DNA of 64,000 nucleotides from JBFWVR01 sp050246635 (GTDB lineage: Bacteria > Acidobacteriota > Vicinamibacteria > Vicinamibacterales > UBA2999): positions 248,001-312,000 of the forward strand of contig JBFWVR010000005.1 of NCBI GenBank assembly GCA_050246635.1, written 5' to 3'. This document shows positions 54,250 through 61,509 of the stretch, piece by piece (the stretch's first letter is position 1; every line of letters starts with the position of its first letter). The notes below the pieces were generated by a model. It was not told where the DNA came from, did not search any database, and worked only from the letters and a program-made list of their open reading frames with translations. Position numbers and translations under genes: made by a program.

Positions 54250-56625
54250 ATGTCGACTCCCGTCCGCCTTGCCGCGGCGCGCCGGCTCACGGCCGCTGCC
54301 GTCCTCGCTCTCGCTTCGGTCACCCCCGTCCTTGCACGCCAGCTCGCGGACGCCCCCCGCGCCCTGACGGCCGACGACTACGCCCGCGCCGAGCGCTGGA
54401 TGGGTTACAACACCGCACCCCTCGTCTTCCGTACCAGCGCGCAGCCTCACTGGCTGGACGACGACCGCTTCTGGTACCGCGTGACGGTGCCGGGCGGCGC
54501 GGAGTTCATCCTGGTGGATCCGGCGGCGGCGACGAAGGCCCGGGCGTTCGATCACGCCGCCGTGGCGGCCGCCCTGTCGAAGGCGACCGGCGACTCCTAC
54601 GCCGAGCTCACGCTCCCGTTCCAGACGTTCGACTTCAGTGACGACCAGTCGGCCATCGAGGTCGCGGCGAAGAACCGCCAGTGGCGCTGCCCGCGCACCG
54701 GGACGGCGGCGTGTACGGACATCGGCGAGGCGAAGTCCCGGACGAGCGGACCAGGTGCGCCGGCGCGCCTGGAGATCCTCTCGCCCGACGGGACCAAGGC
54801 TGCGTTCGTGCGCGACTACAACCTCTGGGTGCGCAACGTCGCGTACGGGACGGAGACGCAGCTGACGACGGACGGGACCGAGGGGCAGGCCTATGCGCGC
54901 AACGACGCCGGCTGGGTGCACAGCGACACCCCCGTCGTCGTCTGGTCGCCCGACTCGAAGCGCATCGCCACGTTCCGGCACGACTGGCGTGGCGTCGGCG
55001 AGATGTACCTCGTGAACACCGTCGCGGGACATCCCACGCTGACCACCCTCAAGTACCCGATGCCCGGCGACGACAAGATCTTCGAGATCGAGCGCGTGAT
55101 CATCGACGTCGATCCGGTGAAGGTGACGAAGATCGACCTGCCGCCCGACCCGCACCGATCCACCATCTGCGATCACGTCGTCTGCGGCGGCGAGTGGGCC
55201 GACGTCGAGTGGAGCCCCGACTCGAAGGAGCTCGCGTTCGTCTCGACGTCGCGCGATCACAAACGCGAGGACCTGCGCGTGGCGGATGCCGCCACCGGCA
55301 CCATCCGCAACGTGCTCAGCGAACGCGTGGAGTCGTTCTTCGAATCGGGGCAGGGCGCCGTCAACTGGCGGTATCTCCCAGGCTCGAAGGAGGTCATCTG
55401 GTTCTCGAAGCGCGACAACTGGGGCGGGCTGTACCTGCACGATGCCACGAACGGCTTCCAGAAGAACCGCATCACGACCGGCGAGGGCAACGTCGCGCAG
55501 GTGCTCGAGGTGGACGAAGCCGCGCGCGAGATCTTCTTCGTGGGCGTTGGGAAGGAGCCGGGACGTGACCCGTACTTCCGCCACTACTACAAGATTGGCT
55601 TCGACGGGAAAGGGCAGACGCTGCTGACCCCGGAGAACGCGGACCACACGATCAACCGGTCCCCCAGCGGCAAGTACTTCGTCGACACCTACTCCACGCC
55701 CGACACGCCGCCCGTGGCGGTGCTGCGCGACACGGACGGGCGGGTGGTACTCGAGCTCGAGCGTGCGGACATCTCGAAGCTGAAGGCGGCGGGCTGGATG
55801 CCGCCGATCCCCATCACGGTCAAGGCGCGGGACGGCAGGACGGATCTCTACGGGTTGATGTACCGGCCGACGGATTTCGACCCGCTGCGGAAGTACCCGA
55901 TCATCAACCACATCTACCCGGGCCCGCAGACCGGCAGCGTCGGCAGCCGCTCCTTCCAGGCCTCTCGCGGTGACGCCCAGTCCATCGCCGAGCTCGGCTT
56001 CATCGTCGTCGAGATCGACGGCATGGGTACGCCGTGGCGCTCGCGTGCGTTCCACGAGGCGTACTACGGCGACATGGGGGACAACACGCTTCCCGACCAG
56101 GTTGCCGGCATGAAGGACCTGGCGGCGCGTTACGCGTGGATTGACCTGGATCGCGCCGGGATCTACGGCCACTCCGGCGGCGGGTTCGCGACGGCGGGCG
56201 CGATGTTCCGCTATCCCGATTTCTTCAAGGTGGGCGTCTCGCAGGCGGGCAACCACGACAACCGCATCTACGAGGACGACTGGGGCGAGAAGTGGCAGGG
56301 GCTGCTGACGAAGGACGCCAAGGGCGCCTCGAACTACGACGACCAGGCCAACCAGAACCACGCGCAGGACCTGAAGGGCAAGCTCCTCATCGCCCACGGG
56401 ACCATGGACACGAACGTGCCGCCGAACAGCACGCTGCTGGTGGTGGACGCGCTGATCAAGGCCAACAAGGACTTCGACCTGATCATGTTCCCCAACCGCT
56501 CGCACGGCTTCGGCAACGAGCCCTACATGGTGCGGCGGCGCTGGGACTACTTCGTGAAGAACCTGATGGGGGCGGAGCCGCCCAGGGAGTACGAGATGGG
56601 GGCGCACCAGACCGCGCCGCACTGA
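54250..56625 (+). CDS. Secreted dipeptidyl-peptidase IV-type S9 peptidase
   Basis: 791 residues. Signal peptide (TAAAVLALASVTPVLA). About 60-530: eight-bladed DPP IV propeller (RLEILSPDGTKAAFVRDYNL, GWVHSDTPVVVWSPDSKRIA, VEWSPDSKELAFVSTSRDHK). About 540-785: alpha/beta-hydrolase with Ser642 (GHSGGG), Asp720 (HGTMDTNVPP) and His752 (RSHGFGNE). These are the intact triad of DPP IV/DPP7-like enzymes that release N-terminal dipeptides. GGAGG lies 10 nt before ATG 54250. It is one of several secreted peptidases in the window. Confidence 0.95.
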   Translation: MSTPVRLAAARRLTAAAVLALASVTPVLARQLADAPRALTADDYARAERWMGYNTAPLVFRTSAQPHWLDDDRFWYRVTVPGGAEFILVDPAAATKARAFDHAAVAAALSKATGDSYAELTLPFQTFDFSDDQSAIEVAAKNRQWRCPRTGTAACTDIGEAKSRTSGPGAPARLEILSPDGTKAAFVRDYNLWVRNVAYGTETQLTTDGTEGQAYARNDAGWVHSDTPVVVWSPDSKRIATFRHDWRGVGEMYLVNTVAGHPTLTTLKYPMPGDDKIFEIERVIIDVDPVKVTKIDLPPDPHRSTICDHVVCGGEWADVEWSPDSKELAFVSTSRDHKREDLRVADAATGTIRNVLSERVESFFESGQGAVNWRYLPGSKEVIWFSKRDNWGGLYLHDATNGFQKNRITTGEGNVAQVLEVDEAAREIFFVGVGKEPGRDPYFRHYYKIGFDGKGQTLLTPENADHTINRSPSGKYFVDTYSTPDTPPVAVLRDTDGRVVLELERADISKLKAAGWMPPIPITVKARDGRTDLYGLMYRPTDFDPLRKYPIINHIYPGPQTGSVGSRSFQASRGDAQSIAELGFIVVEIDGMGTPWRSRAFHEAYYGDMGDNTLPDQVAGMKDLAARYAWIDLDRAGIYGHSGGGFATAGAMFRYPDFFKVGVSQAGNHDNRIYEDDWGEKWQGLLTKDAKGASNYDDQANQNHAQDLKGKLLIAHGTMDTNVPPNSTLLVVDALIKANKDFDLIMFPNRSHGFGNEPYMVRRRWDYFVKNLMGAEPPREYEMGAHQTAPH

Positions 56626-56640
56626 CACTGTGCGGCGCGG
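56612..56640 (+). terminator. Perfect 11-bp hairpin with the stop codon in its loop
   Basis: CCGCGCCGCAC (56612-56622), loop TGACACT (56623-56629), GTGCGGCGCGG (56630-56640). The TGA in the loop is the stop of the S9 peptidase, so termination of translation and a strong stem coincide. Confidence 0.6.
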
Positions 56641-56642
56641 CC

Positions 56643-56760
56643 GGGAATCAAGAATCGAGAAAACGGAACCAGGAATTCACGAAAGGCTCACCAGCCCTTT
56701 CTTCATTCGTCATTCCTGCCTTCCTTTGTTGATTCCGTTTTCTTCATTCTCTCTTCTCCA
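56643..56760. repeat. GAATCAAGAA-type inverted words between convergent genes
   Basis: GGAATCAAGAATCGAGAAAA on the left and TTGATTCCGTTTTCTTC on the right are inverted around AAAGGCT/AGCCCTTT. The right half is not only intergenic: it encodes the last residues of the minus-strand STT3 gene. Confidence 0.75.
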
Positions 56761-58844
56761 CCAAGGGGGCGCGGTGCGGTGACCCGGAACACCGCGACGT
56801 CCGGAATCCGCCCGATGGGGCCGTCGACGCCCTGAGACGAGGCGAACTCCCGGGAAAACGCCGGCACGCCTTCGACGGGGACGGGCGACAGCAGGGGATG
56901 GAGGCCGGCGATCCTCCAGCCCGGGGTCTGCGCGACGAACGCCTGCCCGTCGGCATGCGTCCGGAAGCGACGGGCGTCCCGGATCTCGTCGCCCTCGGTC
57001 CGGATGGCCCACGTCGAGTCCACCGGCTCGTACGGCCGTCCCCCGTAGGCGAACAGCCGGATGGCCATCGTGCGGTAGTAGTCCGCCGAGTACACGAAGA
57101 CGGGCTGCCCGCGCTGCCGGTACACGCGGTAGTACGCCTGTGGATCGCGCTCGGCCCAGCGAACCATCAGCTCGAGTTGCGACGCCTGCGGCCGGCCGGC
57201 CGTGGCGACTGACATCGGCATCGAGCGATCGACGATCACGTAGGCAGCGTGCCGCTCGCGGAGCACCGCCACGGCGCCCGCCTCGTCGGTGGCGGTGTAG
57301 AAGCGGCCCGCTTCCTTGACGGCCACCTGCGTCGGATTGGTGACCGGCGGCCGCCGGGCGACGCGGCTGACCCACCACGCGTAGTCCCACCACACCATCA
57401 CCCCGTAGCGTGCGGCCGGCGCATCGGAGGCCGACCCATAGCGCGCGAGGTACGCCTCCGGGTCGTCGTACGGGTCGGGCGTGTGGGTGCGCATCCAGTC
57501 GAGCGCGTCCCGCCACGCCGCGTCCGGTCCACCCGACGGCGCCGCTGCGACGGTCAGGGCGGGCGCGAGATTCGGGAGCACGACGATGGCGCCGATGGCG
57601 ACGAACCCGAGGGCGCGAGGCAGGCCGTCCCAGAAGAGGCGCCGGGCCGCGATTGCCGCCAGGATGGCCGCCGCGATTGCCATGTAGTAGCTGAATCGCG
57701 CCTGCGCCAGCGCGGCGGCGATCATCAGGACGCTCCACACCAGCAGGAGCATCGCGGCTGGCTCGCGGTGTTGAACCGTACGCCGACCCAGGAACCAGAG
57801 CCCCGGCCAGACGAGCAGCGCGGCTGTCGTCAACTCGGTCCAGAGCGGAGCGAGCGAGAAGGGGCCGCCGAGCCAGAGCAGTGGACGGACTTCACCGACG
57901 CTGGAGGCTGGCCCCGCCGGCGCGAACCGCACGGCCTGCGCCACCAACGTCGGGCCCGCCACCCATGCGGCGATTGCGAGGCTGCCGAAGAGCAGCACGC
58001 CCGCCACCGCGAGGCCCCGGGTGTCCGCTCGCTCCCGCATGAGGTCCGCTCCGGCCGTCAGGGCGATGCCGGCGGCGAGCAGGGGAACCGTCAATGCCAT
58101 CGGCGGGAAGCCGATCGCGACCGGCGCCACGAGCACGAGGGCCACGCCGAAGGTCCATCCGATGAGCCGCGTCATTCCCGCGCCGTGTGCGGTCAGCGCC
58201 ACCGGGACCGCCCAGGCGAGGAGCGCGAGCACGAGGAACGCGCCGCGTGACCACGTGAGCAGGTAGGCGGCAAGGGCCACGCCTGCCAGGACCAGATCCC
58301 GCCGCGTGCGGCTGTCGATGGCGCGTGCCAGCAGCCACAGGATGGTGGCCGCAAGCAGGGCCTCGAGCACGTGGTGATCGGCCTGGCCGAAGAGAGACCT
58401 GGCCAGGAGCTGTCCGGGCAGGGCGGCGACGAGGACGGCGGCCAGCGTGGCCTCGATGGAGCCGCAGACCCGCCGTACCAGCAGGTAGACCGGAACCGGG
58501 ACGAGCGCGCCGGCGACCGCAGGGAACCACGCGCCGGCCAGGTCGACCGACAGGCCGGTGAGATGAGCCAGTCCGGCGACAGACGCATCCATCAGCGGCG
58601 CATCGGTCCACTGGCCTTCCGGCGCGAGGCGGAACGGGTCGAACCAGGTCGGCCACGGCCAGTGCGCGAACACGTTGTCCGCGTTGCGCATGTGGATCCA
58701 CGCGTCGTTGCCCGCGACGACCACGCGACCGTCAATCAGGACGTGGCGCCAGGGGAGGAGCACCCGGAGCGCCAGGGCGGCGAGCACGATGCCGGCGAGG
58801 CGCGCCAGTTCCAGCGGCGACAGCCTCAAGGGCGCGGTGGGCAC
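56703..58844 (-). CDS. STT3-type oligosaccharyltransferase (PglB/AglB-like)
   Basis: 713 residues with about 12 N-terminal hydrophobic helices (1-440) and a soluble C-terminal domain. STT3 features: Asp47 in VAGNDAWIHMRN (first D motif), QADHHVLEA (Asp156, His157, His158, an archaeal AglB-like second acidic motif), and W485-W486-D487-Y488-A489 in VMVWWDYAWWVSRVARRPPV, a WWDY motif with Ala in place of the usual Gly. STT3 proteins transfer lipid-linked glycans to Asn in N-X-S/T sequons. The last residues MKKTESTKEGRNDE are encoded by a word repeat. No other glycosylation gene is in the window. A transferase of related GT-C type is the alternative. Confidence 0.85.
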   Translation of the reverse strand: MPTAPLRLSPLELARLAGIVLAALALRVLLPWRHVLIDGRVVVAGNDAWIHMRNADNVFAHWPWPTWFDPFRLAPEGQWTDAPLMDASVAGLAHLTGLSVDLAGAWFPAVAGALVPVPVYLLVRRVCGSIEATLAAVLVAALPGQLLARSLFGQADHHVLEALLAATILWLLARAIDSRTRRDLVLAGVALAAYLLTWSRGAFLVLALLAWAVPVALTAHGAGMTRLIGWTFGVALVLVAPVAIGFPPMALTVPLLAAGIALTAGADLMRERADTRGLAVAGVLLFGSLAIAAWVAGPTLVAQAVRFAPAGPASSVGEVRPLLWLGGPFSLAPLWTELTTAALLVWPGLWFLGRRTVQHREPAAMLLLVWSVLMIAAALAQARFSYYMAIAAAILAAIAARRLFWDGLPRALGFVAIGAIVVLPNLAPALTVAAAPSGGPDAAWRDALDWMRTHTPDPYDDPEAYLARYGSASDAPAARYGVMVWWDYAWWVSRVARRPPVTNPTQVAVKEAGRFYTATDEAGAVAVLRERHAAYVIVDRSMPMSVATAGRPQASQLELMVRWAERDPQAYYRVYRQRGQPVFVYSADYYRTMAIRLFAYGGRPYEPVDSTWAIRTEGDEIRDARRFRTHADGQAFVAQTPGWRIAGLHPLLSPVPVEGVPAFSREFASSQGVDGPIGRIPDVAVFRVTAPRPLGGEERMKKTESTKEGRNDE

Positions 58845-58865
58845 GCGCGCGACTATAGCCGAACC

Positions 58866-58910
58866 TCCATTCCTGATTCCGTTTTCTGGTTTCTCTATTC
58901 CCAGAACAGG
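58866..58910. repeat. CATTCCTGATTCCG word copy before the STT3 gene
   Basis: CATTCCTGATTCCGTTTTCT and GTTTCTCTATTCC words, the same family as 32466, 45104 and 56643, lie in the 84-nt gap between the STT3 start and the MCP stop. Confidence 0.7.
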
Positions 58911-58928
58911 GCCGACCCCACTTCTGGG

Positions 58929-60455
58929 TCAGGCGGCCCGGCACATGCGCGGACGTGGGCGAGTGGCGTCCACGGGCGGAGCGGCGGCCCCGGCGTCCGG
59001 TGCCCCAGCGCCTTCCGCGCCACCGCAGTGGCCGACCAGATCCTCGAGGCCTTCCACGACACGGGTCACCGACGCGGCCTGCTGTTGCAGCGCGTCCGAG
59101 GCCGTGCGCGTCTCGGATGCCATGTCCGCGGTGCGGTGCGCGGCATCCTGCAGGTGCCGCACGACCGAGAGCACCTCGTCCGCGGCCGCGCGCTGCGCCT
59201 GGCTCGCCGCGGCAATCGTCTCGACGATCTGCCGCAGCTCGCCCACGCTTCCGGTGACCGCGGCCATGGACGCGCCGAGCGCGTCGGTGCGCTGCCGTCC
59301 TTCCGCCGACGTCTCGAGCGACTGGTCGATGAGCACCCCGGTGTCGCGCGCCGCGTCGGCCGACCGCTGCGCGAGGTTGCGCACCTCGTCCGCGACGACG
59401 GCGAAGCCGGCGCCGGCCTCACCGACGCGGGCGGCCTCGACCGCGGCGTTGAGCGCCAGCAGGTTGGTCTGGAACGCCAGCTCGTCGATCCGCTTCAGGA
59501 TGCCGGTGACGCGATTCGACGCGTCCGCGATGCCCTGCATCGAGGTCTCCAGCCCCTGCAGGTCGTGGTTCGAGCGGTCCACCTGGGTGTGGGTGCCTGC
59601 CAGGATCGACGTCGCCTCGTTCAACTGGTCCGCCGTCTTGCGGCTGTCGTCCGCCATCGCGTGCATCGAGCCCGCGGCCTGCTCGAGGGCCGCGACCTCG
59701 CCCGTCGACGCATCGGCCAGCCGGCGTGAGGTGTCCGCGGCGCGGTCCGCGACGTCGAGCAGCGCGCACGCATCCTTTCGGAGATCGGCCGCGGTGTGAC
59801 GGAGGCGGCTCGTCGCGCGGCCGGTCGTCAGCAGCAGCACGAGGCCCATGGACAGCCCGAGCACCAGCGCCGCGAGCAGGGTCCACCGCGCCGTGCGGGT
59901 GATGGCCGTGGCGGCGGCCGCCTGGGTCTGGAAGGCCTCGACCTGCCGTTCCTCGAGGCGGTTGGCGAGCTCGTAGTTGCGGGCGGTCAGTTCCCGTGTC
60001 TGGTCCGAGAGCCGGCTGACGGTGGCGGGGTCCGAGAGGTCGGCCGTCTCGGAGTGACAGGCGGCGCACCCGCTGCTCCAGGAGGCGACGCCGTCCCGCA
60101 GGCCGGTGACGTCGGCGCGTTCCTCGTCCGTGGCCACGAGCCCGGCGAGCGTGTCGAGCTCACGGTTCGCCGATTCGAGATCCTCGCGCACGGTGGCGTG
60201 CCAGCGCTCGAGGTCTTCCTGGTTGCCGGCCGAGCCGGCGACGATGAGTGCCTTCTCGGCGGTCTGGAGCTGGGCGTTCAGCGCCTGGACGTGCGCAGCC
60301 GACCGCATCCGGGTGGCGGCGGCCAGCGTCTCCTGCTGCTGGCGGTCGATCGCGATTGCGCTCCAGGCGGCGCCGGCCCCGATGCACGCGATCAGGGCAA
60401 TGAGCAGGATGATCCCGGCGCGCATGCGGGCGCCGAAAGTGAGCCGGGCAGCCAT
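58929..60455 (-). CDS. Methyl-accepting chemotaxis-type transducer with periplasmic heme c site
   Basis: 508 residues. TM1 about 14-36 (GIILLIALIACIGAGAAWSA), a helical periplasmic domain about 37-188, TM2 about 190-211 (TLLAALVLGLSMGLVLLLTT), then a HAMP-like/coil region and the MCP signalling domain (about 240-460), whose hairpin tip reads IDELAFQTNLLALNAAVEAARVG and DEVRNLAQRSADAARDT. The periplasmic domain contains C130-A-A-C133-H134, a CxxCH c-type heme site, so the receptor probably senses redox, O2 or NO through heme. No CheA/CheW or flagellar genes are nearby. ATG 60455 follows GAGGA; the C-terminus is Pro/Ala-rich. Confidence 0.92.
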   Translation of the reverse strand: MAARLTFGARMRAGIILLIALIACIGAGAAWSAIAIDRQQQETLAAATRMRSAAHVQALNAQLQTAEKALIVAGSAGNQEDLERWHATVREDLESANRELDTLAGLVATDEERADVTGLRDGVASWSSGCAACHSETADLSDPATVSRLSDQTRELTARNYELANRLEERQVEAFQTQAAAATAITRTARWTLLAALVLGLSMGLVLLLTTGRATSRLRHTAADLRKDACALLDVADRAADTSRRLADASTGEVAALEQAAGSMHAMADDSRKTADQLNEATSILAGTHTQVDRSNHDLQGLETSMQGIADASNRVTGILKRIDELAFQTNLLALNAAVEAARVGEAGAGFAVVADEVRNLAQRSADAARDTGVLIDQSLETSAEGRQRTDALGASMAAVTGSVGELRQIVETIAAASQAQRAAADEVLSVVRHLQDAAHRTADMASETRTASDALQQQAASVTRVVEGLEDLVGHCGGAEGAGAPDAGAAAPPVDATRPRPRMCRAA

Positions 60456-60565
60456 GATGGTCCTCCGAGGAAGACCGGCCGGGGGGACACCGGGCGGGTC
60501 GCGGGGCACAGCACCCCTGTCTCCTCATTCAATCGGCACGGCGCGCCGCGGGATGAGCGGGTACC

Positions 60566-61183
60566 ATGGAGGCCGACATGCCCGTCGCCGCCGCCCTGTT
60601 CCTGGCCGTCCTGCAGGCGGCGCCCTGCCTGCCGGCGGCCGAACGGGCCTACGGCGAGGCCGTCGCGGTCGCGCAGGCTGAGGGCGCGGCGCCGGCGGCG
60701 GGGCCGCTCGGCCGCGCTGTGGCCGCCGACCCGTCCTGCGCGAGGGCGACGATGGCGCGGACGGCAATCGAGGCGTGGGGGGCGGCCCGGGCCGCCGCGC
60801 CGCTCGGCGGCTCGCCCGAGGCGCTGGCCGCGCCGCGGGAACGGCTGGCCGTACTGTCCGCGTTGCCCGGCGGGGACGCCGTCGCCTACGCCAGTGCCGC
60901 CGTGACGGCAGCCATGGCGGCCGCCCAGGACGAACGTCCGGAGATGGGGCTGTATCTCGAGCAGGCCCGCGCGCTGGCGCTGCGGCTCTCCGCGCTGGGC
61001 ACCCCGGCCCTGTGGCCGCTGCCGATCGACGAGCTCGAAGGCGAGCTGTGGCTCGAGGTGGACCGCTACGGCGAGGGGTGCGCCGCCTACCGTCGAGCGC
61101 TGGCGACGGCGACCGGGAGCGGCCGCGACCGGATCGCCGCGATCCTGGCACGGCCGGAGTGCTCCGCGGCGGGGTGGCCATGA
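60566..61183 (+). CDS. Small exported helical-repeat (TPR-like) protein
   Basis: 205 residues. Signal-like start (MPVAAALFLAVLQAAPC), then Ala-rich helix pairs (AERAYGEAVAVAQAEGAAPA, ARATMARTAIEAWGAARAAA, YGEGCAAYRRALATATG) that look like TPR-type repeats. Not recognised. ATG 60566 or ATG 60578. It overlaps the next gene by ATGA and lies at the head of the formate dehydrogenase region, so it may belong to that operon. Confidence 0.65.
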   Translation: MEADMPVAAALFLAVLQAAPCLPAAERAYGEAVAVAQAEGAAPAAGPLGRAVAADPSCARATMARTAIEAWGAARAAAPLGGSPEALAAPRERLAVLSALPGGDAVAYASAAVTAAMAAAQDERPEMGLYLEQARALALRLSALGTPALWPLPIDELEGELWLEVDRYGEGCAAYRRALATATGSGRDRIAAILARPECSAAGWP

Positions 61184-61431
61184 TCTGGCACTACCGTCCC
61201 GAGGTGATCGACGAGTTGGCGCGTCACGGGCTGTCGCCGCGCCCTGACACACCACCGGACCGCCTGCGCGCGCAGATCAACGACCTCTACCGTATCGAGA
61301 TCCGCGCCCTCCGCGACCGCTGCCGCGCCGGCGAGTTCACCACGCGTGACCTGCCGGCGCGCGTCGTCGAGCTTCGGAAGCGCTACCTTCTCCTCTCGAT
61401 TCCCGTCGACCGCTGGACCGAGTCCGGTTGA
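61180..61431 (+). CDS. Small basic protein upstream of formate dehydrogenase
   Basis: 83 residues, beginning MIWHYRPEVIDELARHGLSP and containing LRAQINDLYRIEIRALRDRCRAGEF and LPARVVELRKRYLLLSIPVD. It is coupled to the preceding gene (ATGA). Unrecognised; the conserved-looking helical stretches and the operon position argue for a real gene, perhaps an accessory factor of the dehydrogenase. Confidence 0.65.
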   Translation: MIWHYRPEVIDELARHGLSPRPDTPPDRLRAQINDLYRIEIRALRDRCRAGEFTTRDLPARVVELRKRYLLLSIPVDRWTESG

Positions 61432-61437
61432 ACCCGC

Positions 61438-61475
61438 CTTTCGGCCTTTTGCCTTCTTCCTTCTGCCTTCCTCAG
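61438..61475 (+). repeat. CCTTTTGCCTTCTTCC word repeat
   Basis: GGCCTTTTGCCTTCTTCCTT words in the 78-nt gap before fdhA, like those at 46072. Confidence 0.6.
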
Positions 61476-61493
61476 CGCGTCCCGTCTTTGTGC

Positions 61494-61499
61494 TACATT
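61494..61499 (+). promoter_or_regulatory. -10 box TACATT for fdhA
   Basis: TACATT ends 10 nt before the ATG at 61510 with no Shine-Dalgarno between; a near-leaderless mRNA is predicted. Confidence 0.45.
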
Positions 61500-61509
61500 C
61501 CGTTCGATC

